From: Methanobacteriota archaeon
GTDB lineage: Archaea > Thermoplasmatota > Thermoplasmata > RBG-16-68-12
Length of the DNA: 49,825 nucleotides
Direction of reading: 5' to 3'
NCBI GenBank assembly: GCA_005878955.1
Contig: VBMI01000097.1
Span: forward strand, 1-49,825
The notes below the pieces were generated by a model. That model made no database searches, was not told the origin of the DNA, and saw only the letters and a list, made by a program, of their open reading frames with translations. Both the position numbers and the translations under genes were made by a program. This document shows, piece by piece, positions 41,397 to 49,825 of the stretch (position 1 is the stretch's first letter; every line of letters starts with the position of its first letter).

Positions 41397-42410
41397 ATGG
41401 CGACGAGTGTAATGGACCGGGGCGCAGGTCTTGGGCCAATCGCGGGGTCCGACCCCCGCCCTGCGCCCGCGCCCGAAATCGCCCGCCGCCCCGCAGGGGG
41501 AGACTTGCCGATGAACGGACCGGGATCGAGGACGGAAAGGACCGTCATGGCCGGGGCGACGGGGGCAATCGAGGGCCCTCCTCCCTCAGAGGCTGCGCCC
41601 CTCCCGGAGGGTCCCTCGCGTCAAGGCGATCGCCTGCGGGGCCAGGTTGTCGTCCTCCTCCCGGCCCTCAACGAGGAGGGCGCGATCGGCGACGTGATCG
41701 ACCGAATCCCTCGGGAAGGCCTCCGTTCCCTCGGCTACGACGTCGCCGTGTGGGTGGTCGACGGCCAATCGACGGACGCGACAATGGACATCGCGCGAGG
41801 GCGGGGGGCGACGACGTTCACGCAGACGGGGGCCGGGAAGGGGAACGCGATGCGCCAGGCGTTCACCCGCCTACTGTCCCGCCCGGGGACGACGGGCAGG
41901 CCCGAGAACCGGTTCTTCGTGATGCTCGACGCCGACGGGACGTACCCTCCCGAGGAGATTCCGCACTTCGTCGAGGCCCTCGAGGCCGGCGGGGACGTGA
42001 TCCTTGGCTCCAGGCTGCGGGGCTCGATCGCGGACGGCGCGATCAGCGGCTTGAACCTCGCGGGCAACCGCCTTCTCAGCGCGCTCGCGAGCCTCCTCTT
42101 CCGGGTACCGGTCACGGACGTGTGCACAGGGATGTGGGGGTTCCGGGAGGACGCCCTCCGGCGGTTCGGGCTCGTCGCCAAAGGGTTTGATCTCGAGGCG
42201 GACCTGTTCGCATCGGCCTGCCAGCGCCGCGCCCGGGTCCGGGAGGTGCCCATCTCGTACGGATGCCGCGTCGGGGAGGCGAAGCTCGTCCCGCTGCGGA
42301 CCGGGGTCGTCATCGCCTGGCGGCTCCTCGCGCGTCGATTCCGTCGGTCGCGGACGGACCCCCGGCCGACCCTCCCGGCGTCGAAGGCGATGCGGGAGGA
42401 GACCTCGTGA
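41397..42410 (+). CDS. GT2 dolichyl/polyprenyl-phosphate sugar synthase-like glycosyltransferase
   Basis: ATG 41397 gives 337 residues, but the first 80 are Pro/Gly/Ala-rich and disordered; ATG 41511 or 41547 may be the real start. The GT2 core is clear: VVVLLPALNEEGAIGDVIDRIP near residue 84, VWVVDGQSTDATMDIARGRG, the DxD-like metal site VMLDADGTYPPEE near 180, GGDVILGSRLRG and the TDVCTGMWGFREDAL acceptor loop, typical of DPM1/AglD-like synthases without C-terminal membrane helices. Such enzymes load a sugar on dolichyl phosphate for GT-C transferases; a GT-C-like gene is at 47474 in the same operon. It overlaps the next gene by 4 bases. Confidence 0.87.
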   Translation: MATSVMDRGAGLGPIAGSDPRPAPAPEIARRPAGGDLPMNGPGSRTERTVMAGATGAIEGPPPSEAAPLPEGPSRQGDRLRGQVVVLLPALNEEGAIGDVIDRIPREGLRSLGYDVAVWVVDGQSTDATMDIARGRGATTFTQTGAGKGNAMRQAFTRLLSRPGTTGRPENRFFVMLDADGTYPPEEIPHFVEALEAGGDVILGSRLRGSIADGAISGLNLAGNRLLSALASLLFRVPVTDVCTGMWGFREDALRRFGLVAKGFDLEADLFASACQRRARVREVPISYGCRVGEAKLVPLRTGVVIAWRLLARRFRRSRTDPRPTLPASKAMREETS

Positions 42411-43597
42411 AAGTCTGCCTCCTGACGCCCGAGTTCCTTCCGACGTGGGGCGGAATCGGGACGTACGCGTACAACCTTGCGATGGGGCTCCGGGACCGCG
42501 CCGAGGTCCATGTCGTGACCACGGCCCGCGGGGGAGTGGCGGCGAGCGCCCGGTCGCTCGACGGCATCCAGGTGCACGTGATTCACCCCGACGGAGCGAG
42601 CAAGGCGGGGCTCGGCTTGTCCTTCCAGCTTGCGGCGTTCAGACACCTTCCGCGGCTCGATCGCATCCACTCCTTCGACGTCGTGCACGCCAACCACGCC
42701 TACATGTCGGACCTGCTGGCCCGCTTGCGGCGGCTCTCGGGGGCCCGCGCGGTCACGGTGCACACCACCTTGGGCACCCAGGTCGAGGGGACGCTCCGCG
42801 CGGGGGGTCGCGCGCCCCGCGACGCCCGGGAGAAGACAATCGCGCGGTGGCGCCCTGTGTTCAGGAAGGTCGAAGGCCGCTACCTCCGGAACACGGCCGC
42901 GATGATCTTCGTTTCCCAGTGGGTCCGCAACCACGCCGTCTCCCGCTATCGCCTCGCCCCACGCGTGTCGGCGATCATCCCCAACGGGATCTCCATGGAA
43001 CCCTTCGCTCGCCTGCCTCCGGGGCACGACGCGGACCGCAATCGGGACGACGGCCAAACATTGCTTTTCGCGGGTCGGCTCCTTGCCCTCAAGGGAATCG
43101 AGACCTTGCTCCGCGCGATGACCCGCCTCGACCGGACGATTCGCCTCCTTCTCGCGGGGCCGGGTGACCCGGCGGCCTGGAGGGGGATGGCGGATGCAAT
43201 CGGGCTGGATCGCGAGCGATGCCGATTCCTGGGTTCGGTCCCGTACGGAGCGATGCCCGCGCTGTACCACCGTGCGGACGCCGTCGTCCTCCCGAGCTTC
43301 TCGGAGAGTTGCCCCATGGTCGCGCTGGAGGCGATGGCGAGCGGCACGCCTCTGATCGCAGCCGCCGCGGGAGGGGTGCGCGAGATCGTCACCGACGGGG
43401 AGTCGGGATGGCTGTTCCCGCCGGGAGATGTGGACGGGCTCGTCGATCGGGTCGAAACCGTCCTCTCCGACGCGGGTCGCGCACGGGAGGTCGCGGCGCG
43501 GGCCCGCGGGTGGGTGGAGGAAAACGCCACGGTCGAACGGATGGCCGACCGGACCCTCAGGCTATTCGAGGAAGCGTGCGGGGGTGCGGCGTCATGA
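42407..43597 (+). CDS. GT4 glycosyltransferase
   Basis: GTG 42407 overlaps the previous stop. The 396-residue product has a full GT4 pattern: VCLLTPEFLPTWGGIGTYAYNL, VVHANHAYMSDLLARL, VHTTLGTQVEGT, IPNGISMEPF, LLFAGRLLALKGIETLL and the donor motif SFSESCPMVALEAMASGTPL with GGVREIVTDGESGWLFPP. It lies on the cytosolic side and probably adds one sugar of the second glycan. The donor is unknown. It overlaps the radical SAM gene by 4 bases. Confidence 0.92.
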   Translation: MKVCLLTPEFLPTWGGIGTYAYNLAMGLRDRAEVHVVTTARGGVAASARSLDGIQVHVIHPDGASKAGLGLSFQLAAFRHLPRLDRIHSFDVVHANHAYMSDLLARLRRLSGARAVTVHTTLGTQVEGTLRAGGRAPRDAREKTIARWRPVFRKVEGRYLRNTAAMIFVSQWVRNHAVSRYRLAPRVSAIIPNGISMEPFARLPPGHDADRNRDDGQTLLFAGRLLALKGIETLLRAMTRLDRTIRLLLAGPGDPAAWRGMADAIGLDRERCRFLGSVPYGAMPALYHRADAVVLPSFSESCPMVALEAMASGTPLIAAAAGGVREIVTDGESGWLFPPGDVDGLVDRVETVLSDAGRAREVAARARGWVEENATVERMADRTLRLFEEACGGAAS

Positions 43598-45030
43598 AGG
43601 TCGCCCTCGTGAACCCGCCCCGATTCGACGGCGTCTCCGTTGTGCGGGAGGAACGGTGCGAGGTGGCGGAGCGGTACTCCGTGCTCGAGCCGTACAGCCT
43701 GCTCCAGCTCGCGGCGATGATCCGGGAAGCCGGGCACTCTGTCAACCTGTTCGACGCGAACGGCTTGGATGCGAATTACTCGCAGGTCGAATCCTGGCTC
43801 GGGAGGACGGACTACGACGCGCTGATCTTCCGGTTCACGCCCACGACGTACGACCATGACCTCGACCTGGCCCGGGCGTCGAAGCGGATCCGTCCCGGTG
43901 CGCGCACGATCGGGATGTGCTGGACCCTCCGGACCGTGCCGTTGGACGTGATGAACGATGCCCCGGGACTCGACATCTACCTCCGACACGAGTACGAGAC
44001 CGTCGGCCCGAGGCTGGCGGAGGCCCTCGAGGGCGGCGCCCCGCTCGACTCGGTCCCGGGCCTCGCGTTCCGGCACGACGGGCACGTCCGCCTGACACCG
44101 GACGCCCCGCCGATCAAGAACTATGACGCAATCCCGGTGCCGGCGTACGACCTCCTGCCGTCCCTCTCCCCCTACTTCGTGTCGGCCCCTGCGTGCAAGC
44201 CGTTCACGATCATGTACGCGAGCAAGGGGTGCCCGTACGCGTGTTCCTTCTGCACCGTCGCCAAGACCGCCTGGAAGTTCCGGTCGGCGAACAGCGTCCT
44301 CGCGGAGCTGAAGTACCTCGAGGAACGCTTCAAGATCCGGACGGTCTCGTTCTTCGATGAGACGTTCACGATGAGCAAGCGCCGGGTTCGCGAGCTGTGC
44401 GAGGGCATGCGGCGCGAAGGCCTGGACATCCGTTGGTACTGCAACACGCGCGTGCACCTCGTGGACCCCGACCTGTTGAGGACGATGCGGGGGGCGGGCT
44501 GTGCGGGAATCTCGTACGGGGTCGAATCGGGGAACCAGGCGGTGCTCGACCAGGTCAGCAAGCAGGCGACGGTGGAGCAGGCGGCGCAGGCGATCCGCTG
44601 GGCGAAGGAGGCGGGAATCAAGACGTATTGCGCGTTCATCCTCGGTCTGCCGGGCGAGACCCGCGAGTCGGCGATGGACACGATCCGGTTCGCCCTCCGG
44701 ACGCTCCCGAACGGGGCCCAGTTCAACGTCCTCGCGCCGTACCCGGGGACGGAGCTCTACGAGTCGCTCCGGCGGGCGGGAGCCCTGCCCGAGCTGAACT
44801 GGAGGAAGATGTACCAGGACGACGCGATCGTCGGCACGGGCGGCCTCACCCCGACGGAGCTGAACGGGCTCCGTAAGCTCGCGTACCGGAAGCTCTACCT
44901 CAACCCGCAGTGGTGGAGGCAGAACATCCGCTTTGCACTCGCAAACCGGGACGACTTCGAACTCGCGTCGCGCTACGCGATCCGGATTCTGAGGAACTAT
45001 TTCGTCCACGGGATGCGGGGGACGCACTAG
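43594..45030 (+). CDS. B12-binding-domain radical SAM enzyme
   Basis: The 478-residue protein has an N-terminal Rossmann-like domain of the B12-binding type (MKVALVNPPRFDG, then LEPYSLLQLAAMIREAGHSV, DYDALIFRFTPTTYDHDLDL; the cobalamin His motif D-x-H-x-x-G is not clear). The radical SAM core begins IMYASKGCPYACSFC, holding the CxxxCxxC cluster, with G-V-E-S-G and AFILGLPGETRES further on. Members of this large family methylate or rearrange unactivated carbons in lipids, antibiotics or sugars. Embedded between GT4 genes with 4-base overlap, it may modify the glycan or its lipid carrier. The substrate is unknown. Confidence 0.9.
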   Translation: MKVALVNPPRFDGVSVVREERCEVAERYSVLEPYSLLQLAAMIREAGHSVNLFDANGLDANYSQVESWLGRTDYDALIFRFTPTTYDHDLDLARASKRIRPGARTIGMCWTLRTVPLDVMNDAPGLDIYLRHEYETVGPRLAEALEGGAPLDSVPGLAFRHDGHVRLTPDAPPIKNYDAIPVPAYDLLPSLSPYFVSAPACKPFTIMYASKGCPYACSFCTVAKTAWKFRSANSVLAELKYLEERFKIRTVSFFDETFTMSKRRVRELCEGMRREGLDIRWYCNTRVHLVDPDLLRTMRGAGCAGISYGVESGNQAVLDQVSKQATVEQAAQAIRWAKEAGIKTYCAFILGLPGETRESAMDTIRFALRTLPNGAQFNVLAPYPGTELYESLRRAGALPELNWRKMYQDDAIVGTGGLTPTELNGLRKLAYRKLYLNPQWWRQNIRFALANRDDFELASRYAIRILRNYFVHGMRGTH

Positions 45031-45034
45031 AGCG

Positions 45035-46282
45035 ATGGAGACGCTTCGCTTCCTGATGGTGACGACGTTCTACCCGCCCTACCACCTCGGCGGGGACGCG
45101 GTCCACGTCCAATATCTGGCCCGTGCCCTCGCGGCGCGCGGCCACGAGGTCCACGTCGAGTTCTCCCCCGCGGCCTATGGGTTGAAGCGGAAGGAGAACG
45201 GGACGCCTCCCTCGGACTCCGAGGACGGCGTCCTCCTGCACCCGATCCCAGGGGACGGGTGGGGGGCCCCCGTCGCGGCGCACCTTCTTGGCCGCTCCGG
45301 GAGTGTGAGGCGGTTTCACACCCAACTCCTCGACAGGGTGAGGCCCGAGATCGTCCACCACCACAACATCTCCCTCCTGGGGCTGGACGTCCTCCAGCCT
45401 CGCAGGGATGCGCGGGCGTTGTACACCGCGCACGACTACTGGGTCCTGTGCCCGCGGAGCGACCTCTTCAAGTATGGCCGATACCCGTGTGACACCCCCA
45501 CGTGTCTCCGCTGCTCGCTGGTTTCCGGTCGCCCGCCGCAGCTCTGGAGGTACGGGAGGTCGTGGCGAGGACTACCAGGGGTCGACTGCGCGATCGCCCC
45601 CAGCGCCTACATGGCGCGCACGATTCGTACAACCATGGGCTGCCCGGTCGTGCACATCCCGAACTTTGCTCCGGACTCCGACCCTGATCCCGGGGCTGGC
45701 GGATCTGGCGGGTATTTTCTCTTTGTGGGCGTGTTGGAGACGCACAAGGGAGTCTCGGAGCTCGTCGCCGCGTCCGGTCGGAAAGAGTTCCCCATCCGGA
45801 TCGTAGGACGTGGTTCCCTGTACGAGCCGCTCCGACATCTAGCCGAAACACGGGCGGACGGGCTCCGGGTGGAGGGCTGGGTTTCGCGGGACCGTCTCCT
45901 GGAACTGTACCGCGGGGCCCGGGCGCTAGTCATCCCTTCCCTCTGGCCGGAGAACGCGCCCCTCGCGGCTGTGGAGGCTATGTCGTGCGGCACGCCGCTC
46001 TTGGTCTCCCGCCGAGGCGGGCTCGAGGAGTTGCTCCACGGTGGAGCGACCGGGTTCTCCTTCGAGCCGGACGCCGATGGCATCCTCGGGGCCATCGACC
46101 GCTTCGAGGGCACCGGGAACCCCTCGGTGCTCCGAATGGGCGCCCGGAGTGCGTACGAGCGATTCCATCACCCCGAGGCCTACCTCCGGACGTACCTCGA
46201 TGTGGTTCGGGGTGACGTGCCGGACGGAGGAGCTGACGACCCCGCGCCCGAGGGGACGGCGCCCACGGTGGGGTTGTCGTGA
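45035..46282 (+). CDS. GT4 glycosyltransferase
   Basis: ATG 45035 lies 4 bases after the radical SAM stop. The 415-residue product shows FLMVTTFYPPYHLGGDAVHV, VHHHNISLLGLD, YTAHDYWVLCPRSDLFK followed by a Cys-rich loop (CDTPTCLRC, seen in several GT4 enzymes), IPNFAPDSDP, LFVGVLETHKGVSELV, and the donor motif PSLWPENAPLAAVEAMSCGTPL with RRGGLEELLHGGATG. The last 20 residues are acidic and Pro-rich. It overlaps the next gene by 4 bases. Confidence 0.92.
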   Translation: METLRFLMVTTFYPPYHLGGDAVHVQYLARALAARGHEVHVEFSPAAYGLKRKENGTPPSDSEDGVLLHPIPGDGWGAPVAAHLLGRSGSVRRFHTQLLDRVRPEIVHHHNISLLGLDVLQPRRDARALYTAHDYWVLCPRSDLFKYGRYPCDTPTCLRCSLVSGRPPQLWRYGRSWRGLPGVDCAIAPSAYMARTIRTTMGCPVVHIPNFAPDSDPDPGAGGSGGYFLFVGVLETHKGVSELVAASGRKEFPIRIVGRGSLYEPLRHLAETRADGLRVEGWVSRDRLLELYRGARALVIPSLWPENAPLAAVEAMSCGTPLLVSRRGGLEELLHGGATGFSFEPDADGILGAIDRFEGTGNPSVLRMGARSAYERFHHPEAYLRTYLDVVRGDVPDGGADDPAPEGTAPTVGLS

Positions 46283-47487
46283 ACGTGGCCCTCGTCAATC
46301 CCATCGCCGCGACCCCGGCCTATCGGAGACGCGACTTTATCCTCCGTCCCACCGTCCCGAACGTCGCCAACGAGGCGCGCGCCCTGAGAGAGACGAACCT
46401 CGTCGAACTCGGGGCGGAACTCTCCCGGCGGGGCCATGACGTGACGGTCTTCTTCGGGGACATGTACATGGACGGCCAGGAACACGCCCTCGACCCCCGT
46501 CTTCGCGTCGTCCCTGTGCCCACGCGCCTCCGAGTCCCCTTCCACCCGGGCCTGGTACCGGTGACCCCGGGACTCCTCCGTCATCGCGCGCTCCGAGAGG
46601 CGGACGTGATCCAGGCCTCCGAATTCCACCAGCCGTCCACGTTCTTCGCGTCCCGCGTCGCCCGGGAGCGGTCCGTCCCCCTCGTCGTCTGGCAGGAGAC
46701 GTTCCGCCGCATGCGGTTCCCCGGGTCGGCGTACCAACGCGCGTTTGAGTCCGCCCTGGGCCGCCAAGTCCGCGCGACGGGACGGAGGTTCGTCCCGAGG
46801 ACCACGCGCGCGATGAACTTCCTCCGGTCTCTCGGAGTCGACGAGCGTCAGATCACCCCATGGATCCCGACCGGAATCGACACCGCGGCGTACGCTCCAC
46901 GGAACCACGGGGGTCAACGGCAGCGCTTCGGGTGGCCGGAGGACGCGCGCGTCCTCCTTCTCGTCGCCCGCCTCCACCGGTCGAAGGGCGTCGACCTAGC
47001 ACTGCGGGTGATGAAGGGGCTGGTCCGGCGCCACCCCGACATCCGCCTCGGGATCCGCGGGTCGGGGCCCGAGCTAGAGAGGCTCCGGGCGCTCGCCGCG
47101 GCCCTTGGGATCGGCGACGCCGTCCGTTTCATCGGACGTCTATCTCGGGAGGAAATGATCGACCTGTACAACGCGGCGGACGTCGTGCTCTGCACGAGCA
47201 AGAACGACCTCCTCCCATTCACCCTCATCGAGGCGAGCGCGTGCGGCCGACCGTCGATCGCCTCCGATGTCGGGGCGGTCCGGGACATCGTCGTGGATGG
47301 GGCGACCGGCTCCGTCGTGCGCGACCGAACAGTTGAGGCGTTCGGGAAGTCCATCGATTCCCTCCTCCGGGACGATGAGCGCCGCGTCCGCGAGGGGCGT
47401 GCGGCGCGGGAGAGGGCCGTACGGCATTTCGCCCTGCCCGTGGTCGCCGACCAGTTGCTGGAGGTGTACCGCGGTGCCGCAGGGTAA
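46279..47487 (+). CDS. GT4 glycosyltransferase
   Basis: GTG 46279 overlaps the previous stop. The 402-residue product has the GT4 layout: MNVALVNPIAATPAYRRRDF, the N-terminal domain with FFGDMYMDGQEH, IPTGIDTAAYAPRN, LLLVARLHRSKGVDLALRV, and the donor motif CTSKNDLLPFTLIEASACGRPSIA-like loop (L-P-F-T-L-I-E-A-S-A-C-G) with DVGAVRDIVVDGATG. It overlaps the GT-C-like gene by 14 bases, so both are translated from one message. Confidence 0.91.
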   Translation: MNVALVNPIAATPAYRRRDFILRPTVPNVANEARALRETNLVELGAELSRRGHDVTVFFGDMYMDGQEHALDPRLRVVPVPTRLRVPFHPGLVPVTPGLLRHRALREADVIQASEFHQPSTFFASRVARERSVPLVVWQETFRRMRFPGSAYQRAFESALGRQVRATGRRFVPRTTRAMNFLRSLGVDERQITPWIPTGIDTAAYAPRNHGGQRQRFGWPEDARVLLLVARLHRSKGVDLALRVMKGLVRRHPDIRLGIRGSGPELERLRALAAALGIGDAVRFIGRLSREEMIDLYNAADVVLCTSKNDLLPFTLIEASACGRPSIASDVGAVRDIVVDGATGSVVRDRTVEAFGKSIDSLLRDDERRVREGRAARERAVRHFALPVVADQLLEVYRGAAG

Positions 47488-49201
47488 CTCATCGGGCGGA
47501 GCATCTCCTCGGTCCCAAAATGGGCGCACCTCCCAGGCCGGGAACCGGTGCCGTCCGGAAATCGTGCTCGCGTACGCAATCACGGGGTTCGGCATCGTCG
47601 TCCTCTCCGGCCTGACGACGAAGGTGTACAATGTGCCCCTGAGCGCACAGCTCGGACTGTTCCAGCTGTTGCCGCCCGCGTATTGGATCGGTCTCTCCCT
47701 GATCGCGGCGTCGACCGTGATATCGGCATGGAGAGGTTCGGACGTTCTCGTCGCGGTGACCGGCATCATCCTTCTTGCGACGCTGGCGGGGACCCCTTCC
47801 CTCTTCGAACCCACGCCAAGGTACTGGGACGCGTACGTACACTTCGCTGAGTCCCAGAGCTTCATGGTCTCCGGCCGCCTCTCGTCGAACCCGTCCTCGT
47901 ACTCGGCGAACTGGCCCGGGGCGTTTCTCGTGATCTGGACCGTCTCCGCCGCCAGTGGCGTCCCGTCGATCGAATTCCTGGGCCTGTTCCCCTTCCTGAC
48001 CGGTGGGCTTACCTTCCTCGCCATCTTCGAACTCGTCCGCTCGATCTTCGGCCCGGTCGTCGCTCGTCAGGTGTCCGTACCCACGGCCCTTTTCGCGGTG
48101 TGGGCGCAGTATCACGTGTCCCCGCAGTCGCTGGGGTTCGTCCTCCTCCTGATGGTCCTCGCGACGTGCCGGCGGCGGGAAACGACCTGGCGGCTCATCG
48201 CGGTGACCCTCTTCGGGGGCCTCGTCGTCTCTCATCCCACCTCCTCGATCCTCCTGCTCTCGGTCCTCGGCCTCAACGCGGGGCTCTCCTCGATGCCCTG
48301 GTTCCACGGGGACGTCTCCCGCGAGGAGGCGAGGGCGGAGGGGAGGATGTCGCGCCGTGTCGCGGTGACCTTTGCGATCGTCTGGCTCGCCTGGTTGTTC
48401 TTCCTTGCGGTGGGCTCCTCCGAAGCCGCGAAGTTCGCAGTGCTGACCCGGATGGAGGACGTCCTGCTCGTCCCCGAGCAGACGGTGAACGTCGCGACGC
48501 ACCGGACGAGCGAGAGCCTCCTCACATGGGCGCCGCTAATCCGGTTCGCGAGCATGGGCATCTACGGTCTCGCGGGGATCGTCTCCCTGGTGGCCCTCTT
48601 CCGCGACCGAGGCTCTCGGGCTCTGTTCCGCCTCGGCCTGAGCGCGCTGATCGGACCCGGTCTCGTCGCGGCCGCCGACATCTTCGGGTTCGGGGGGCAG
48701 TTCTACGACCGCTCGCTCCTGCTCATCGCGACGTTCGTGCCCGCCCTGTGCTTCGCCGGACTGGGCAAGATCCGGATGCCGAAGGGCCTGCGCCGCGGGG
48801 CCCTGGTCGTCCTCGTGTGCGCGAGCGTCGCCACCGCGTCCACGACGTATTACCTTGAAGCGTTCAACCTCGTGCCCGTTGAGTCTATCGCGGCCGCGAA
48901 CTTCACGAACACGCTCCCCGCGGGCTGCGTCGTGATGGACGGGAAGTTCCCCATCCCAGTGTGGATCGACCCCGCCCGCCGATCCCCGATCTATCACTTC
49001 GATTTCAGCCAGGTCTACCCCATACCGCTCAACTACGTCGCGGGCCAAGTCACGACCTACGCCGTATACGACCCGACCGCCGAGCTATGGTACCGCCAGT
49101 GGTACGGGAGCGAAATCTGGGGCTTCTACTCGAGCGAGCAGGCCAACAACTCGCTCATCTACGACAACGGATGGACGAGGATCTACGCGGTGAGCCCATG
49201 A
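47474..49201 (+). CDS. GT-C-like multi-spanning membrane protein 2
   Basis: GTG 47474 lies inside the end of the GT4 gene. The 575-residue product has about 12 helices, then a soluble C-terminal domain of about 115 residues (from AFNLVPVESIAAANF) ending SLIYDNGWTRIYAV, like the membrane protein at 16074. The first large loop carries PTPRYWDAYVHFAESQSFM, an acidic site in the position used by GT-C enzymes, followed by NWPGAFLVIW. A role as a lipid-linked sugar transferase or glycan polymerase is inferred; it is fed perhaps by the GT2 at 41397. The exact family is not recognised. Confidence 0.75.
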   Translation: MPQGNSSGGASPRSQNGRTSQAGNRCRPEIVLAYAITGFGIVVLSGLTTKVYNVPLSAQLGLFQLLPPAYWIGLSLIAASTVISAWRGSDVLVAVTGIILLATLAGTPSLFEPTPRYWDAYVHFAESQSFMVSGRLSSNPSSYSANWPGAFLVIWTVSAASGVPSIEFLGLFPFLTGGLTFLAIFELVRSIFGPVVARQVSVPTALFAVWAQYHVSPQSLGFVLLLMVLATCRRRETTWRLIAVTLFGGLVVSHPTSSILLLSVLGLNAGLSSMPWFHGDVSREEARAEGRMSRRVAVTFAIVWLAWLFFLAVGSSEAAKFAVLTRMEDVLLVPEQTVNVATHRTSESLLTWAPLIRFASMGIYGLAGIVSLVALFRDRGSRALFRLGLSALIGPGLVAAADIFGFGGQFYDRSLLLIATFVPALCFAGLGKIRMPKGLRRGALVVLVCASVATASTTYYLEAFNLVPVESIAAANFTNTLPAGCVVMDGKFPIPVWIDPARRSPIYHFDFSQVYPIPLNYVAGQVTTYAVYDPTAELWYRQWYGSEIWGFYSSEQANNSLIYDNGWTRIYAVSP

Positions 49202-49825
49202 CGCCCGCGGGCGTGTTGCAGGCGAGTCCCGACCCACAGGACCTGCGAGACGGGCGGCTCCGGATTCTGTTCATCCCCGATACGGAGACGTCCGCGACCT
49301 CGGAGCGGACTCCCACGGTGCTGCGGACGCTCCGGCAGAAGCATGACGTCGTCGGCCTTCGACCTCCCTGGGACCGGATCATCTACAGCCCCGCCCGCGC
49401 GAAGTGGCCGAGGGCTCTGCTGTACCTGCTCGACAAGGTGGTCCTCGGGCTCCGGGGGGTGCTGCTCGCCCGGCGCTCTGGCGCGGAGGTTGTCTTCTGT
49501 GAAACGGCCCACCACGCCGTGGCGGGACTCGTCGTCGCGCGGATTCGCGGGTTGAGGTGCGTGTGGGACAGCCACGGGAACGGGAGGCTGTTCTACGAGA
49601 GCCTGGGGAAGAGCCGCAGGTCCGTCCGCCTCATCACCGCTTTCGAGAAGTTCCTCGGGAAGCGCGTCGATGGGCTGATCACGGTTTCACCCGTCGATGC
49701 CGACGCGTACTCCCAGATGGGGCTCCCGCCGTCGAAGATCCACGTCATCCCGCTCTGCGTCAACCTGAGACAAATCGACGCCGCGGCCACGCCGCAGGAG
49801 CGTCGGACCCCACGAGGGGAACGGC
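49198..49825 (+). CDS. GT4 glycosyltransferase, 5' part (cut by window end)
   Basis: ATG 49198 overlaps the previous stop (ATGA). About 209 residues are visible and the frame stays open to the last base. The N-terminal domain of a GT-B enzyme is recognisable: LRILFIPDTETSATSERTPT, then VFCETAHHAVAGLVVARIRG, CVWDSHGNGRLFYES, the helix KRVDGLITVSPVDADAYSQMG and SKIHVIPLCVNLRQIDA, which is where domain 2 would begin. The donor site is outside the window. It continues the second glycan operon. Confidence 0.85.
   Translation, partial: MTPAGVLQASPDPQDLRDGRLRILFIPDTETSATSERTPTVLRTLRQKHDVVGLRPPWDRIIYSPARAKWPRALLYLLDKVVLGLRGVLLARRSGAEVVFCETAHHAVAGLVVARIRGLRCVWDSHGNGRLFYESLGKSRRSVRLITAFEKFLGKRVDGLITVSPVDADAYSQMGLPPSKIHVIPLCVNLRQIDAAATPQERRTPRGER

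Noticed and set aside
42946-45027. Minus-strand frame of 693 codons
   Set aside because: Antisense shadow of the GT4 and radical SAM genes; very rich in Arg, Val, Glu and His with no domain.

Overview
The window looks like a high-GC archaeal chromosome, probably Thermoplasmatota, although no marker present fixes the lineage. The archaeal signs are an archaeosortase, an AbrB-PhoU fusion, an Lrp regulator with a TRASH domain, a PAC2-family protein, an archaeal-type PRPP synthetase, RAD55/KaiC ATPases, several Roadblock/LC7 proteins, and TATA-like boxes about 23-32 nt upstream of many start codons (leaderless style). GTG and TTG starts are frequent. No rRNA, tRNA, CRISPR array, transposase or integrase was seen.

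Layout. 1-2752 (minus) is a secreted right-handed beta-helix protein, cut by the window edge and broken by an apparent one-base frameshift. 3.0-4.8 kb holds an unknown protein, a WbpD-like sugar acetyltransferase and a helical-repeat protein. 4.8-7.8 kb is a PelF-like glycosyltransferase overlapping a PelG-like 12-TM exporter. 8.0-17.6 kb is one long, tightly overlapping surface-glycan operon: a WecA/Alg7-type phosphoglycosyltransferase, a deacetylase-like protein, two FemAB-like acyltransferases flanking a methyltransferase, a DegT aminotransferase, a DUF354 protein, a GT4 and a GT-C-like membrane protein. 17.0-24.65 kb is clearly lower in GC and carries four more GT4 genes, a Wzx-type flippase and galU, with damaged gene ends inside it. 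It looks like an exchangeable polysaccharide cassette. A UDP-glucose dehydrogenase (24.7-26.0 kb) closes this half.

26.0-41.2 kb is mostly housekeeping and regulatory: a small winged-helix-like protein, an archaeosortase with a C-terminal RING-like zinc finger, three Roadblock proteins, an isochorismatase-fold hydrolase, PRPP synthetase, AbrB-PhoU, a PAC2 protein, a copper module (Lrp-TRASH regulator, palindromic operator, YHS-CopA), a tandem RecA/KaiC-like ATPase pair, and two paralogous ribbon-helix-helix proteins. 41.4-49.8 kb is a second glycan operon: a GT2, four GT4 (the last cut by the window end), a B12-binding radical SAM enzyme and a second GT-C-like membrane protein.

Together the genes describe assembly and export of a complex surface glycan: sugar nucleotides from GalU, UDP-glucose dehydrogenase, DegT and the acetyltransferase; lipid-linked priming by the WecA/Alg7 homologue; about ten GT-B enzymes; decoration by FemAB-like enzymes and perhaps radical SAM chemistry; export by Wzx-like and PelG-like carriers. 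The set of deacetylase-like protein, FemAB and archaeosortase recalls bacterial exosortase/PEP-CTERM exopolysaccharide loci, here combined with a PelF/PelG pair. That combination is the most interesting system in the window.
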